Shown in pieces: positions 9,129 through 18,187 of a stretch of DNA of 64,000 bases. The position numbers were made by a program, and so were the translations under genes. Position 1 is the first letter of the stretch, and each line of letters opens with the position of its first letter. Location: the NCBI RefSeq assembly GCF_001665395.1, contig NZ_LZSG01000044.1, forward strand, positions 186,001-250,000, in the 5' to 3' direction. A model generated the notes under the pieces. That model did not search any database, was not told the origin of the DNA, and saw nothing but the letters and a program-made list of their open reading frames with translations. This DNA is from Mycobacterium sp. 1164966.3. GTDB lineage: Bacteria; Actinomycetota; Actinomycetes; Mycobacteriales; Mycobacteriaceae.

Positions 9129-10301
9129 TCAGATTGCACCCGACGAACGAAGACGCTCCATTCCGGCCGCGTCGTAGCCTGCTAGGGCGCCGAGCAACTC
9201 TTCCGTATGCTGCCCAACGTGCGGCGCTGCCGGCGCTGTAAATCCTTCGTCGGGTTTGGTCTTTATGCACGTTCCAATCAATCGCTGCGACGTCCCCTCC
9301 GGCTGAGCCTGCTCGTAGACGAGTCGGCGCGCCTTCGCGTGGTCGTCGTCGAACAGGTCTGCTCCCAAAAATGCTGGTGCTCCTGCGATATCGGTCGCAA
9401 TGAAGAAGTCGGTCCATTCCCTGCGTGTGCGGGACTTGAATATTGCTGTTAGCTCCTCGCGCAGCCGGGCCTCTGCCTCGACATCCTTCCCCGGCTTCTG
9501 GCGCCCCGGTTGGTAGAGATCCATCCTGTCGAGCGACTCGCAGAATCTCAGCCAGAACTTGTCCTCCAGGGCGTTGAACACCACGTAGTTGCCGTCGTTC
9601 GTTTCGTAGTACTGGTAACGAAGCGAAGCGCGGATTCCCTCGCCGTAGGTGGGTTGACCGTTCGCCAGCGCTGTGAGGTGTTGAAAGTTCCAGTTGATCG
9701 CAGCATCGGCCTGCGCTACTTCGACGTACTGCGGCTTGCCGTCGCGTCCGGCGGCGTGCAGCGCGGCGAGTACGCCCATCGCTGCGTACAACGGTCCCGC
9801 CAGAACACCTGTCGTCCCTGTCGCCGCCCCCGAAAGGCGTGGCGTTCCATCCGCATCGATGATCGGCGGGCTTAAGCCGGCGAAACAGTCAAAGGAAAGT
9901 CCGTGTGTGGCTAATCGGGTGTAGGGCCCAAAGCTGCCCATGCCGTTGAGCACGCAATACACAACTGTCGGGTTGACTGCGACGATGTCGTCGTAGCTGA
10001 AGCCGAGCCGGTGCGCAGTTCCGTAGCGTAGGCCGTCGATCACCACCGCCGATGTCGCGGCCAGGCGGCGAAACGCCTCTTGACCTTCAGGCGTTTTCAG
10101 GTTTATCGCCGCACTCTTCTTGCCCCGGTTCCAGTGAGAGTCCTGCAGCTCGCCGCCGGAAACCGCCGAACCGCGGAAACCACCGCCGCCAGGCGGCTCC
10201 ACCTTGATCACCTCTGCGCCGAGGTCAGCCAGATGCCCGCCCAGTGCATCCGCGGAGTAGAGGGACACCTCGAGGACTCGTACATCCCTGAGAAGTTCCA
10301 T
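9129..10301 (-). CDS. Family III CoA-transferase (CaiB/BaiF)
   Basis: A 390-residue CoA-transfer enzyme, last of a minus-strand run CYP - amidohydrolase - ALDH - CoA-transferase. The start ATG at 10301 follows GGAAAGG; the longer frame to 10340 overlaps nothing useful. Family features: N-terminal VRVLEVSLYSADALGGHLADLGAEVIKVEPP, NLKTPEGQEAFRRL, and GVLAALHAAGRDGKPQYVEVAQADA. At the place where family III enzymes carry the catalytic Asp (ten residues before the G of GVLAAL), this protein has GTTGVLAG, with no acidic residue. It may therefore act differently from formyl-CoA transferase or alpha-methylacyl-CoA racemase. Product: moves or racemises an acyl-CoA, substrate unknown. Confidence 0.85.
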   Translation of the reverse strand: MELLRDVRVLEVSLYSADALGGHLADLGAEVIKVEPPGGGGFRGSAVSGGELQDSHWNRGKKSAAINLKTPEGQEAFRRLAATSAVVIDGLRYGTAHRLGFSYDDIVAVNPTVVYCVLNGMGSFGPYTRLATHGLSFDCFAGLSPPIIDADGTPRLSGAATGTTGVLAGPLYAAMGVLAALHAAGRDGKPQYVEVAQADAAINWNFQHLTALANGQPTYGEGIRASLRYQYYETNDGNYVVFNALEDKFWLRFCESLDRMDLYQPGRQKPGKDVEAEARLREELTAIFKSRTRREWTDFFIATDIAGAPAFLGADLFDDDHAKARRLVYEQAQPEGTSQRLIGTCIKTKPDEGFTAPAAPHVGQHTEELLGALAGYDAAGMERLRSSGAI

Positions 10302-10368
10302 CACGCGACCTTTCCAGCCCGGAGTCCCTACGCGGACCACGCCGCGTCGTCGAAGGCGCAGTGCTCCG

Positions 10369-11892
10369 CTACATCATCGTGATTGATTTCAGCTCGGTGT
10401 ATTCCTCAAAGCCCCAGCGCCCCTGCTCTCGGCCAAGTCCGCTTTGCTTGAAGCCGCCGAACGGCCCCCCGCCGTTGAACATGCCGCGCGCAGGCAGAGA
10501 CCAGCCGGGGCCCTGCCCGCCCCCCGGATTAACTCCTAGATCGACACCGGTTGCGACAGTCTGCACCATGATGGTGCCGGTTCTGACCTGCCTCGCGACG
10601 TTGAATCCCTTCGCGGCGTTGCGAGTCATTACCAGACCCGCCAAACCGTAGATGGAGTCGTTCGCGACGCGGATGGCTTCGTCTTCGGAGCGATAGGTCA
10701 TCACCGCCAGCACAGGCCCGAACACCTCCTCCTGGCATAACCACATGTCGCTGCGGCAGTCGACAAATGCCGTCGGTTCGTAGTAGAAGCCGCGTTTGAG
10801 GTGTTCGGGACGTTTGCCGCCGACCACCAGCCGCGCGCCGTCTTGCAGGCCCGACTGAACGAAGGATTCAACTCTTTGACGCTGCTGATCCCTGATCAGC
10901 GGACCAACAACAGTCGTGGGATCACGCGGGTCCCCGACCGTGATCATTGGAGCCATGGCTTTGAGGCCCTCGACATAGGCGTCGAGCAGGTGCTCGGGCA
11001 ACAGAAGTCGCGACGTGACGGTGCATGCCTGTCCGGCATGCATCAGTACCTGCCCGAATCCTATTCCCGCAACGTCACTTTCGGTGACATCGTCGAGGAC
11101 GATGTGCGCGCTCTTGCCGCCTAGCTCCAGCTGTGCGCGTTTCATCGTTGCCGCCGATAGTTCACGAATCCGCCGCCCGGTCGCCGTCGAACCGGTGAAG
11201 CCGATCATGTCGACGCCTTTGTGGGTACACAGCTCCTCTCCCACTTCGGCACCGCCCACAACCACATTGAACACACCGGGCGGGAGGCCGGCTTCCTCGC
11301 CAACCTTGGCCAACTCCAGGGCGTTCATGGGAGTCCACGGGTGGGGCTTGAGTACCACTGTGCAGCCGACGGCCAAGGCGGCCAGGCACTTTTGGATATT
11401 GATCGAGAAAGGAAAGTTGAACGGGGTGATGACTCCGACCACCCCGACCGGTTCACGAACCACCGTCACGCCGCCCAGGCCAGTCGGCGAAACTATAGGC
11501 CCGCCCGGTGTTTCCACCCACGTCACATCATGTTCGACGAACTCCCCGTAGTAGTGGGCCGCCTCGATCGCGCCGCCAACCTGAATCAGGTCGGTGATGA
11601 AGCCGGTCGAGCCGATCTCGGCGACGACTAGCTCCCGAAGCTCCGCTTTGCGCTCGTCGAGGATCTCAGCGAATCGCTTGATGATCTTCGCCCGTTCCCG
11701 GACGGACATCCACGGCCAGGGACCTTCGTCGAAAGCTCGCCGGGCAGCCTCGATCGCCATTGCCGCCTGCTTTGGTCCACCGTCGACGACTCGGCCGATC
11801 AACTCTTCATTGGACGGATCGATAACATCGATGGTGCCGATGGCGTTGTCGCTCAACCACTTACCGTCGATGAAGCTCTGGTACTCTCGCAT
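10369..11892 (-). CDS. NAD(P)-dependent aldehyde dehydrogenase
   Basis: A 507-residue ALDH-superfamily enzyme oxidising an aldehyde to an acid. The start is placed at ATG 11892 (MREYQSFIDGKWLSD), the normal N-terminus for the family; an upstream extension to 12078 would overlap the amidohydrolase gene and has no family match. The general-base motif LELGGKS and the catalytic Cys in HAGQACT are intact. FNFPFSINIQKCLAALAVG and GFTGSTATGRRI mark the cofactor-binding domain. The gap to the upstream amidohydrolase gene is only 22 bases, so they are cotranscribed. The substrate is unknown; context suggests an aldehyde from the P450-started pathway. Confidence 0.92.
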   Translation of the reverse strand: MREYQSFIDGKWLSDNAIGTIDVIDPSNEELIGRVVDGGPKQAAMAIEAARRAFDEGPWPWMSVRERAKIIKRFAEILDERKAELRELVVAEIGSTGFITDLIQVGGAIEAAHYYGEFVEHDVTWVETPGGPIVSPTGLGGVTVVREPVGVVGVITPFNFPFSINIQKCLAALAVGCTVVLKPHPWTPMNALELAKVGEEAGLPPGVFNVVVGGAEVGEELCTHKGVDMIGFTGSTATGRRIRELSAATMKRAQLELGGKSAHIVLDDVTESDVAGIGFGQVLMHAGQACTVTSRLLLPEHLLDAYVEGLKAMAPMITVGDPRDPTTVVGPLIRDQQRQRVESFVQSGLQDGARLVVGGKRPEHLKRGFYYEPTAFVDCRSDMWLCQEEVFGPVLAVMTYRSEDEAIRVANDSIYGLAGLVMTRNAAKGFNVARQVRTGTIMVQTVATGVDLGVNPGGGQGPGWSLPARGMFNGGGPFGGFKQSGLGREQGRWGFEEYTELKSITMM

Positions 11893-11914
11893 CAAACGAA
11901 TCCGTCGCCGCGGA

Positions 11915-13120
11915 CTACGCCAGGGTCGGATACGCGGCGGGCTCAAAGTCGAAGACCCGGCGAGCATTACCCTGCAGCACTTTGTACTTGTCGAGGTCGG
12001 ACCGGCCGTCGAGTGCCTTGTGAGCTGCCTGAAGGGAGTTGGGCCACAGGCTGTCGGTGTGCGGATAATCCGTTTCAATCATTACATTGTCGACGCCGAT
12101 GGAGTCGAGGTTAGCCGCCCCGAAGTCATCCTCAATGAAGCAGCCGTACATGTGGTCGCGGAAGAGCTGGCGTGGTGACTCCGGAAAAATCTCGGGGTCG
12201 GTGGGCACCGGGGTCAAGCGCATCGTGCCCGGATCAACCGCCCAGTTGTTGGCGCGCAGGTACTGGTAGTCGGTAGCGACATGTTCGGCACGCTCGATGA
12301 GGTAGGGGATCCAGCCGATGCCGCCCTCGGCCAGCACGATCTTCAGGTTGGGGTACTTCTGCAGCTTGCCCGAGAACAACCAATCCGTGGTTGAGTTCGC
12401 GAGATTGAGGTTGATGTTAACCGCCTGAACCCCGAAAGGTGCGTCGGGTGATGTGGTCGGGCTAACCGACGACGAGCCGATGTGCGTGCACAGCGGCATC
12501 TTCGTCTCGTTCACGACCGCGAAGAAGTCGTCCCATGCTCCAGAGTGGATGGACGGAAATCCCAACGGGTGCAGGTTCTCCGAGAAAGCAATGGCTTTGG
12601 CGCCCTTGCCCGCGCACCGCAGCGTCTCGTCGACGGCCAAACGGGTATCCCACAACGGGACGATGACCATCGGGATGTAGCGACCGGGCGCCGCCGCGCA
12701 CCACTCATCGATGACGAAGTCGTTGTACGCCCGAACGCACTTGAGACCCAGATCGCGGTCACCGAGGTGGGCGAACATCTGACCACAGAACCGGGGGAAG
12801 AACGGAAAGTTCAGTCCCGCGATCACATGATCCTCGTCCATGTCAGGGATGCGGGCTACCGGGTCGAAGTATGCGCGGGGCATATCATCGTAATTCACTG
12901 GCAGCGGGGAATACTCGGCCGGCCTTTGGTGAGCCGCGACCAAGATGCCCAGCACCGACGCGCGCGCTTGCTCGTAGACCCATGTATCGACACCGTCGAT
13001 GCGCTCGACGTGTGGCACTCGATCGCTGTCGGCGGCCGATGCGCGGTCGACCCATAGATTCGGTGGCTCGATGATGTGGTCATCGACGGAGATCATCCAT
13101 TGAAGATCTTGCTTGTCCAC
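11915..13120 (-). CDS. Amidohydrolase 2 family metal-dependent hydrolase/decarboxylase
   Basis: A 401-residue TIM-barrel amidohydrolase. The start is GTG at 13120, set by a near-perfect AAGGAGG site 5-6 bases upstream. Metal-site features: SVDDHIIEPP near the N-terminus, CTHIGSSS in mid-protein and MIETDYPHTDSLWP near the C-terminus. Relatives act as hydrolases of ring or C-C bonds or as decarboxylases in aromatic and alicyclic catabolism, and many are only annotated as amidohydrolase. It lies between a P450 gene (69 bases upstream) and the ALDH gene, all on the same strand. The specific reaction cannot be read from sequence. Confidence 0.88.
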   Translation of the reverse strand: MDKQDLQWMISVDDHIIEPPNLWVDRASAADSDRVPHVERIDGVDTWVYEQARASVLGILVAAHQRPAEYSPLPVNYDDMPRAYFDPVARIPDMDEDHVIAGLNFPFFPRFCGQMFAHLGDRDLGLKCVRAYNDFVIDEWCAAAPGRYIPMVIVPLWDTRLAVDETLRCAGKGAKAIAFSENLHPLGFPSIHSGAWDDFFAVVNETKMPLCTHIGSSSVSPTTSPDAPFGVQAVNINLNLANSTTDWLFSGKLQKYPNLKIVLAEGGIGWIPYLIERAEHVATDYQYLRANNWAVDPGTMRLTPVPTDPEIFPESPRQLFRDHMYGCFIEDDFGAANLDSIGVDNVMIETDYPHTDSLWPNSLQAAHKALDGRSDLDKYKVLQGNARRVFDFEPAAYPTLA

Positions 13121-13189
13121 AAGTTCCTCCTTATATGAAATTCCTATTGCGTTGGCCGCGAGATGATGTGGGCGGTTGTTCACCGCCCC

Positions 13190-14410
13190 TTACTGGCCAA
13201 CGCGGGCACCCGGCGTGAAGACGACGGGCAGGGCGCGGTAGCCGCGGGTGACCGAGTTCCCGTGAAAATCAACTTTCGCCCCTGGCGGGATGGCGTAGTC
13301 GGGTATCCGTCTGAGGGTCTGTTCAACCCCCACCCGAAACTCGAGTCGGGCGAGATTAGAACCTAGGCAGCGATGGACGCCGGCTCCGAACCCGAGGTGC
13401 CGGTTTGTCAGTCGGTCGAGAATGCACTTGTCCGGCTCGTCGAACTCGCGCGCGTCGCGGTTGGCGGCCGCATAGTTCACGACGACCGTCTCCCCTGGGC
13501 AGAACTTCTGGCCGCTTAGTTCAACCTCTTCCGCGACTGAGCGATGCAGTCCGTGGACCGAACCTGCGAACCGGATAAATTCCTCTATCGCCGTGGGTAT
13601 TAACTCGGCTTCCCGTACGAGTCGGTCGCGCTCCGAAGCATGGGTGCCCAGATAGAAGAAGGCGAACGACATTGCGCTAGAGGTTGTTTCGAGCCCCGCT
13701 TGTACCAGCAGAAGCGCATTCGCGACCGCGTCGTCGAAGCTCAATTTCTCGCCGTCGATCTCGGCGGCGAGTAAAACATCGATCAGGTCGTCACGCGGCG
13801 CTTCACTACGACGTTTGTCGATCTCGTCGCGCACGCGATGGTAGAGATTCGTCATCGCACCGATTCGGATCTCTTCGCTCTCACCATTGATTCCGAGATC
13901 AGCTGCCTCGATGTAGAGCGGCACGTCCTCAACAGGCATGCCGAGCAAATGCCGGAAGAACACGATCCCGGGTTGCTGCCATGCGACGTCAGCGAGGTCG
14001 CCGCGGCCCGCTTCGATGAAGTTGTCGATCAACCCATCGGTAATCGCGCGCACCTGGGGCTCCAGGTCCTTCATCCGGCCCGGGGAAAAATACGGGTTGA
14101 GAACTTTGCGAAGCTGCTGCTGTCGTGGTGGATCCAAGTTGATCACGATGTCGCCGAACGACGTCGGGTTGCCCCCGACGGGCTTGCTCGAGAAGCTGCG
14201 CCAATCACGCAAGATCTCGTAACACTCGTCGTAGCGGGTGGCGACCCACGCGCCCCCCGGCGTCTGTCCCAGGAAAGGGACATCCTGGTGGCTGAACGGT
14301 CCGCTCTCTCGCATCACCGCGTAGACCTCATAGAGGAATTCTTGGTCGTCGAAATCTTCGTGACGAAGATCGAAATTCCGGGCATGCTCCTCCGGTGATT
14401 TGCTCACCAT
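13190..14410 (-). CDS. Cytochrome P450
   Basis: A 406-residue soluble class I bacterial P450, first gene of the minus-strand run that continues into amidohydrolase, ALDH and CoA-transferase. Signatures: I-helix AGLETTSS near residue 240 (acid-alcohol pair E-T), EXXR as EEFIR, and the heme loop FGAGVHRCLG with the thiolate Cys near 348. GGAAAGGA precedes the ATG at 14410. A promoter with an operator overlapping its -35 box is seen at 14592-14636. The [3Fe-4S]-type ferredoxin at 17987, under a promoter with the same operator, is a candidate electron donor. Confidence 0.93.
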   Translation of the reverse strand: MVSKSPEEHARNFDLRHEDFDDQEFLYEVYAVMRESGPFSHQDVPFLGQTPGGAWVATRYDECYEILRDWRSFSSKPVGGNPTSFGDIVINLDPPRQQQLRKVLNPYFSPGRMKDLEPQVRAITDGLIDNFIEAGRGDLADVAWQQPGIVFFRHLLGMPVEDVPLYIEAADLGINGESEEIRIGAMTNLYHRVRDEIDKRRSEAPRDDLIDVLLAAEIDGEKLSFDDAVANALLLVQAGLETTSSAMSFAFFYLGTHASERDRLVREAELIPTAIEEFIRFAGSVHGLHRSVAEEVELSGQKFCPGETVVVNYAAANRDAREFDEPDKCILDRLTNRHLGFGAGVHRCLGSNLARLEFRVGVEQTLRRIPDYAIPPGAKVDFHGNSVTRGYRALPVVFTPGARVGQ

Positions 14411-14591
14411 AGGTAGTCCTTTCCGAACCCGAACGCGGGCATGCCGGGAGAAAGGAAGCGCTCAGCCTCGACAGCCAGCCTCCAACGAGGGGTTGTCCGC
14501 ATTGCAGTTACACCGCACTCGCGCCACCGTCGATGTGCCATCTGCACGGGCCCTCGAATTTCTCGCACGCGCCGAAATTTGCTTTGGCAGC

Positions 14592-14636
14592 ACAGTAAAT
14601 CGTCGGCTACGTAGCAGTCAAGTCACACTCGATAAC
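14592..14636 (-). promoter_or_regulatory. P450-operon promoter with operator over the -35 box
   Basis: On the minus strand: -35 TTGACT (14621-14616), an 18-base spacer, then -10 TACTGT (14597-14592). Just upstream and overlapping is GTTATCGAGT-GTG-ACTTGA (14636-14618). The same sequence, differing only in the central three bases, sits in the same place over the -35 box of the promoter at 15447-15491. A TetR repressor gene lies between the two promoters. Confidence 0.65.
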
Positions 14637-14728
14637 TACCTGAGCCCACTCACGATCCGCGCGCCGGCGTGGAACGGCACGCGTGCGAGCTTCCCCTACG
14701 TCGACGGGTGCTCGCTAAGGTGTGTGTG

Positions 14729-15418
14729 ATGACTGAAGGCGCGCGGCGGCGAGTTCGCGACAAGGACGGCAAACAACGAGCCCTCCTTGAAGCGGCTGCT
14801 GAGGTATTTGCCGAAGCGGGATACGCGGCCGCGCCGACAAAGGAGATCGCTCGTCGCGCCGACTGCTCGGAAGCAATGCTGTTCCATTACTTCGGGGACA
14901 AGCAAGGCATCTTTGAGCAGGTTGTTTCTCGACAGATCGCGGACCTCGTCAGTGAGGCCGAAGAGCAAGTCGTGGCGGCCCTGCCTGCGCGCTTCGAGGG
15001 CTATATCGAGCAGCTTTTCTTCGCCAGACTACGAATCGATGACCGCGACAGCGGCGTTCCCGGCTGGGACATTTCCGGTCAGGCGCTATCAGATCCGGAC
15101 TTCTCGATGCGGGTGCTGCAACCCAATCACGCTCGCCGCACGGCCGTTATTGCGCAAGGCGTTCGCCACTACCAAGCCGCCGGGCAGATCAGGGCCGACG
15201 TCGACGCCGACCTCTTCGCCGAGCTGCTGGCTAACTTCATCATCTTCACAACGAGCCTCGGACCACGCTGGTTTGGTACCGGCGAGTCAGATATCCGCGC
15301 GCAGATCGAACTCGGTTCGCAGATCCTCGCCAGAGGCGTAAGCGCATCGACGAGAATGACGCCCGCCAAGCGAGGTGGGCGGGCCCAACGGGCGCCCAGG
15401 GTGCGCGCGGCCGACTAA
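14729..15418 (+). CDS. TetR/AcrR-family transcriptional regulator
   Basis: A 229-residue repressor-type regulator. I start at ATG 14729 (MTEGARRRVRDKDGK), with AAGG about 8 bases upstream; the longer frame from 14669 adds unrelated residues. The N-terminal helix-turn-helix is clear: LLEAAAEVFAEAGYAAAPTKEIARRADCSEAMLFHYFGDKQGIF, then a variable ligand-binding domain. It is transcribed away from the P450 operon and towards the CoA-transferase operon. Identical operator-like sequences over both promoters make it the likely shared regulator, presumably released by a pathway intermediate such as an acyl-CoA. The effector is unknown. Confidence 0.9.
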   Translation: MTEGARRRVRDKDGKQRALLEAAAEVFAEAGYAAAPTKEIARRADCSEAMLFHYFGDKQGIFEQVVSRQIADLVSEAEEQVVAALPARFEGYIEQLFFARLRIDDRDSGVPGWDISGQALSDPDFSMRVLQPNHARRTAVIAQGVRHYQAAGQIRADVDADLFAELLANFIIFTTSLGPRWFGTGESDIRAQIELGSQILARGVSASTRMTPAKRGGRAQRAPRVRAAD

Positions 15419-15446
15419 AACCTCCGCCGAACTCACCTTGGCCGGT

Positions 15447-15491
15447 GTTATCGAGTCACACTTGACACCGTAGCTTTCTCGTCGCTAGCGT
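15447..15491 (+). promoter_or_regulatory. CoA-transferase-operon promoter with operator over the -35 box
   Basis: -35 TTGACA (15462-15467), an 18-base spacer, then -10 TAGCGT (15486-15491). GTTATCGAGT-CAC-ACTTGA at 15447-15465 overlaps the -35 box. It matches the element at the P450 promoter in 16 of 19 positions and in the same position relative to the promoter. Confidence 0.65.
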
Positions 15492-15634
15492 CGTTGCCAG
15501 CCAGGGCGCAGCCATGGGGATGCAGAGCACCCTTGCTCGATCGGCACGAGCGTGAGGACAGAAGGTGGCGTGTGTGCACTCAGCGGCGCGAGTAACTCAC
15601 TTTCGAAAGCATTGACGCGGGAAGTCGCGAAGCG

Positions 15635-17983
15635 ATGAACGCTCTGCGTGGGGTTCGTGTTGTCGAGTGGGCGACTGAAATCACCGGTCCGTACTGCACG
15701 AAGTTGTTCGCCGACCTCGGAGCAGAGGTCATCAAAATAGAAACCCCAGACGGGGATCCGTTCCGCCGCAGAACGTTTGGCGATCCAAGCCGCGCCGACG
15801 CGCTGTTCAAATTTTTGAACGCCGGCAAGCGTTCAGTCGTGGGCACTTCCCTGCCCGATCTGGAGCCATTGATCGTCTCGGCCGATGTGTTCGTCGATTC
15901 TCTCGGCCCCGGGGCACTCGACCGCGAAGCCCTCCTACGGCGTGCGCCACACTTGGTGATCGTGGCGTTGTCACCGTACGGACTGACCGGACCATACCGG
16001 GACCGGCCGTCAACGGAGTTCACGACCCAGGCCGAGAGCGGAAGCCTCGCGCTGCGAGGTCGTCCGGACCAACCGCCCATTCAAGCCGGTGGTCGAGTCT
16101 TCGAATGGGTCATGGCCAGTTATGCCGCCGTCGGGGCGCTTGGCGCATTGCGCCGGGCTCAACTAGGCGGACCAGGCGAGATCATTGACTGCTCGTTGCT
16201 GGAGACGTGTCACCTCAGCGCTAGCGGATTCGCCGATCTCTACCACGAGTTGGCCGGTCGTCCCCCGTTGACCGTGCCGGCTCGGCAGGTTGAAATCCCT
16301 TCCATCGAACCGACCGCGGACGGATGGGTAGGCTTCAACACCAATACGCGCCAGCAATTCGAGTCCTTCCTCGCGATGATCGGCCGATTGGACCTGCTCG
16401 ACGATGACCCGGCGTGGGCACTCGCCACTACGCGCTGGGAACGCCGGGAGGAGTGGAATCGGATTGTGCGGCAATGGACGACGCAACGTTCCACGGACGA
16501 GATCGTCGCGTTGGCCTCTGATCTGCGAATCCCCGTCTCACCCGTCAACAATGGCCAGACCGTGCTGGACCACCCTCAGTTCGCGGCGCGCGGCGTGTGG
16601 GGCACGTATGCCGACGGCAGCTTTACCTACCCGTTGGCGCCCTACCGGATCAATGGCCGACGACCCGCCCCCACCGCCGGTGCTCCTCCAATTGGCGAAA
16701 TGACAAAAGTACCCGCCCACAACAGGATTACGACCGCAGCCGACGGTGCACCTGAGCTTCCGCTGGACGGCGTACGAATTCTCGACGCGACAGCGTGGTG
16801 GGCGGGCCCCTCCTCCACCCACATTCTCGCCGCACTGGGCGCTGAGGTCATTCACCTAGAGTCGATGCAACATCCTGACGGCGCACGGATGGCGGCCGCA
16901 GCGTTCGCCAATCAGCCTCAATGGTGGGAGCGGTCGGGGATGTACCTGGCGACAAACGCCAACAAGCGAGGACTCACGCTCGACCTGTCCTCACCCGAAG
17001 GACGGGAGCTGTTGTTCGGACTCGTCGAATGCTCGGACATTCTGGTTGAGAACTTCTCGCCCCGCGTCTTCGACAATTTCGCCATCACATGGGAGGCCGT
17101 CAGCGAGCGGAACCCTCGACTAGTGATGGTCCGTATGCCTGCGTTCGGGCTCGACGGACCATGGCGCAACAATGTGGGTTTCGCGCAAACGATGGAACAG
17201 ATGACCGGAATGGCGTGGGTGACCGGCCACGTGTACGACCAGCCGCGAATCCCCCGCGGCCCGTGTGACCCACTGGCAGGAATGCACTCCGCTTTCGCCA
17301 TGCTCGCAGGCCTCCGGCGACGCGACGAGACCGGCCAGGGGTGCTTCATCGAAGTATCGATGGTTGAGTCCGCGCTCAACGCAGCCGCCGAGCAGGTTAT
17401 CGAGTTCACCGCCTATGGGAATCTGATATCGCGACTGGGAAATCGCAGCCGTGAAGCCGCCCCACAAGGGCTCTATCAATGCGCGGGGACCGAGCGGTGG
17501 CTGGCGATTTCGGTCGCCACGGACGAGCAGTGGCGCCTATTGAAGTCGGCTCTGGGTGAACCGGATTGGGCGAATGACTCCACGTTGGACAGTCACGAAG
17601 GGCGTGTGCGGGCACATGATCTGATCGATAAGCATCTCGAGCAATGGGCTGGCGAACACGATTCCGCGGCCGCGGCAGAGTTGCTCGTTGAATATGGTGT
17701 TCCGGCCGCGGATTTGAGAGACGCCAGGGTCAGTTCGATGCACCGTCAGCTGACCGCACGGGGCTTTTTCGAAAGCCTCGACCATCCCGTCGTCGGACGG
17801 CACCACGTGCCGGCGATTCCGTTTAGGTACCGCCGCGTCGACACGTGGTATCGATCAGCAGCGCCGACGTTGGGGCAGCACAACGAAAGCATCCTCGGCG
17901 ACCTACTCGGTCTCGACCCCGCATCGATTGCAGCGCTCACAGAAAGAGGAGTCATCGGGACCAGACCAGGCGGATTGGACTGA
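15635..17983 (+). CDS. Tandem-fused family III CoA-transferase (two CaiB domains)
   Basis: A 782-residue protein made of two complete CaiB/BaiF halves, residues about 1-365 and 380-782. Each begins with the family motif (VRVVEWATEITGPY...LGAEVIKIETP and VRILDATAWWAGPSS...LGAEVIHLES). Family III enzymes normally work as interlaced dimers of about 400-residue chains, so this fusion could form a pseudo-dimer in one chain. The second half keeps an Asp at the catalytic position (PRGPCDPLAG). The first has Glu there (GGRVFEWVMA), suggesting only one active half. It is first in a plus-strand operon; the ferredoxin start follows the stop by 3 bases. The substrate is unknown. Confidence 0.88.
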   Translation: MNALRGVRVVEWATEITGPYCTKLFADLGAEVIKIETPDGDPFRRRTFGDPSRADALFKFLNAGKRSVVGTSLPDLEPLIVSADVFVDSLGPGALDREALLRRAPHLVIVALSPYGLTGPYRDRPSTEFTTQAESGSLALRGRPDQPPIQAGGRVFEWVMASYAAVGALGALRRAQLGGPGEIIDCSLLETCHLSASGFADLYHELAGRPPLTVPARQVEIPSIEPTADGWVGFNTNTRQQFESFLAMIGRLDLLDDDPAWALATTRWERREEWNRIVRQWTTQRSTDEIVALASDLRIPVSPVNNGQTVLDHPQFAARGVWGTYADGSFTYPLAPYRINGRRPAPTAGAPPIGEMTKVPAHNRITTAADGAPELPLDGVRILDATAWWAGPSSTHILAALGAEVIHLESMQHPDGARMAAAAFANQPQWWERSGMYLATNANKRGLTLDLSSPEGRELLFGLVECSDILVENFSPRVFDNFAITWEAVSERNPRLVMVRMPAFGLDGPWRNNVGFAQTMEQMTGMAWVTGHVYDQPRIPRGPCDPLAGMHSAFAMLAGLRRRDETGQGCFIEVSMVESALNAAAEQVIEFTAYGNLISRLGNRSREAAPQGLYQCAGTERWLAISVATDEQWRLLKSALGEPDWANDSTLDSHEGRVRAHDLIDKHLEQWAGEHDSAAAAELLVEYGVPAADLRDARVSSMHRQLTARGFFESLDHPVVGRHHVPAIPFRYRRVDTWYRSAAPTLGQHNESILGDLLGLDPASIAALTERGVIGTRPGGLD

Positions 17984-17986
17984 GCG

Positions 17987-18187
17987 GTGAAACTTCGTGT
18001 CGACTCACAAATGTGCCAAGGCCATAGCCGTTGTTACGCAGCCTATCCCGAACTGTTCGACATCGACGACGAAGGGACCGCCGTCGTCACCGTGGAAAAT
18101 ATTCCTCCCGGATGGGAAGACCGCGCACACAACGCGATCGCGAATTGTCCCGAGCGTGCCATACATATCGTCAAGGAGTCGCGGTGA
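17987..18187 (+). CDS. Ferredoxin, [3Fe-4S]/[4Fe-4S] P450-partner type
   Basis: A 66-residue single-cluster ferredoxin. The cluster ligands are in MCQGHSRC (C-x5-C with a His in between, the pattern usual for 3Fe-4S ferredoxins) and in NCPERAI near the C-terminus. Proteins of this size and pattern deliver electrons to bacterial P450s. The GTG start lies 3 bases after the CoA-transferase stop, and its TGA overlaps the GTG of the next gene (GTGA), so translation is coupled. It shares a regulatory element with the P450 gene at 13190-14410, which makes that P450 a likely partner; other P450s in the island are also possible. Confidence 0.92.
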   Translation: MKLRVDSQMCQGHSRCYAAYPELFDIDDEGTAVVTVENIPPGWEDRAHNAIANCPERAIHIVKESR

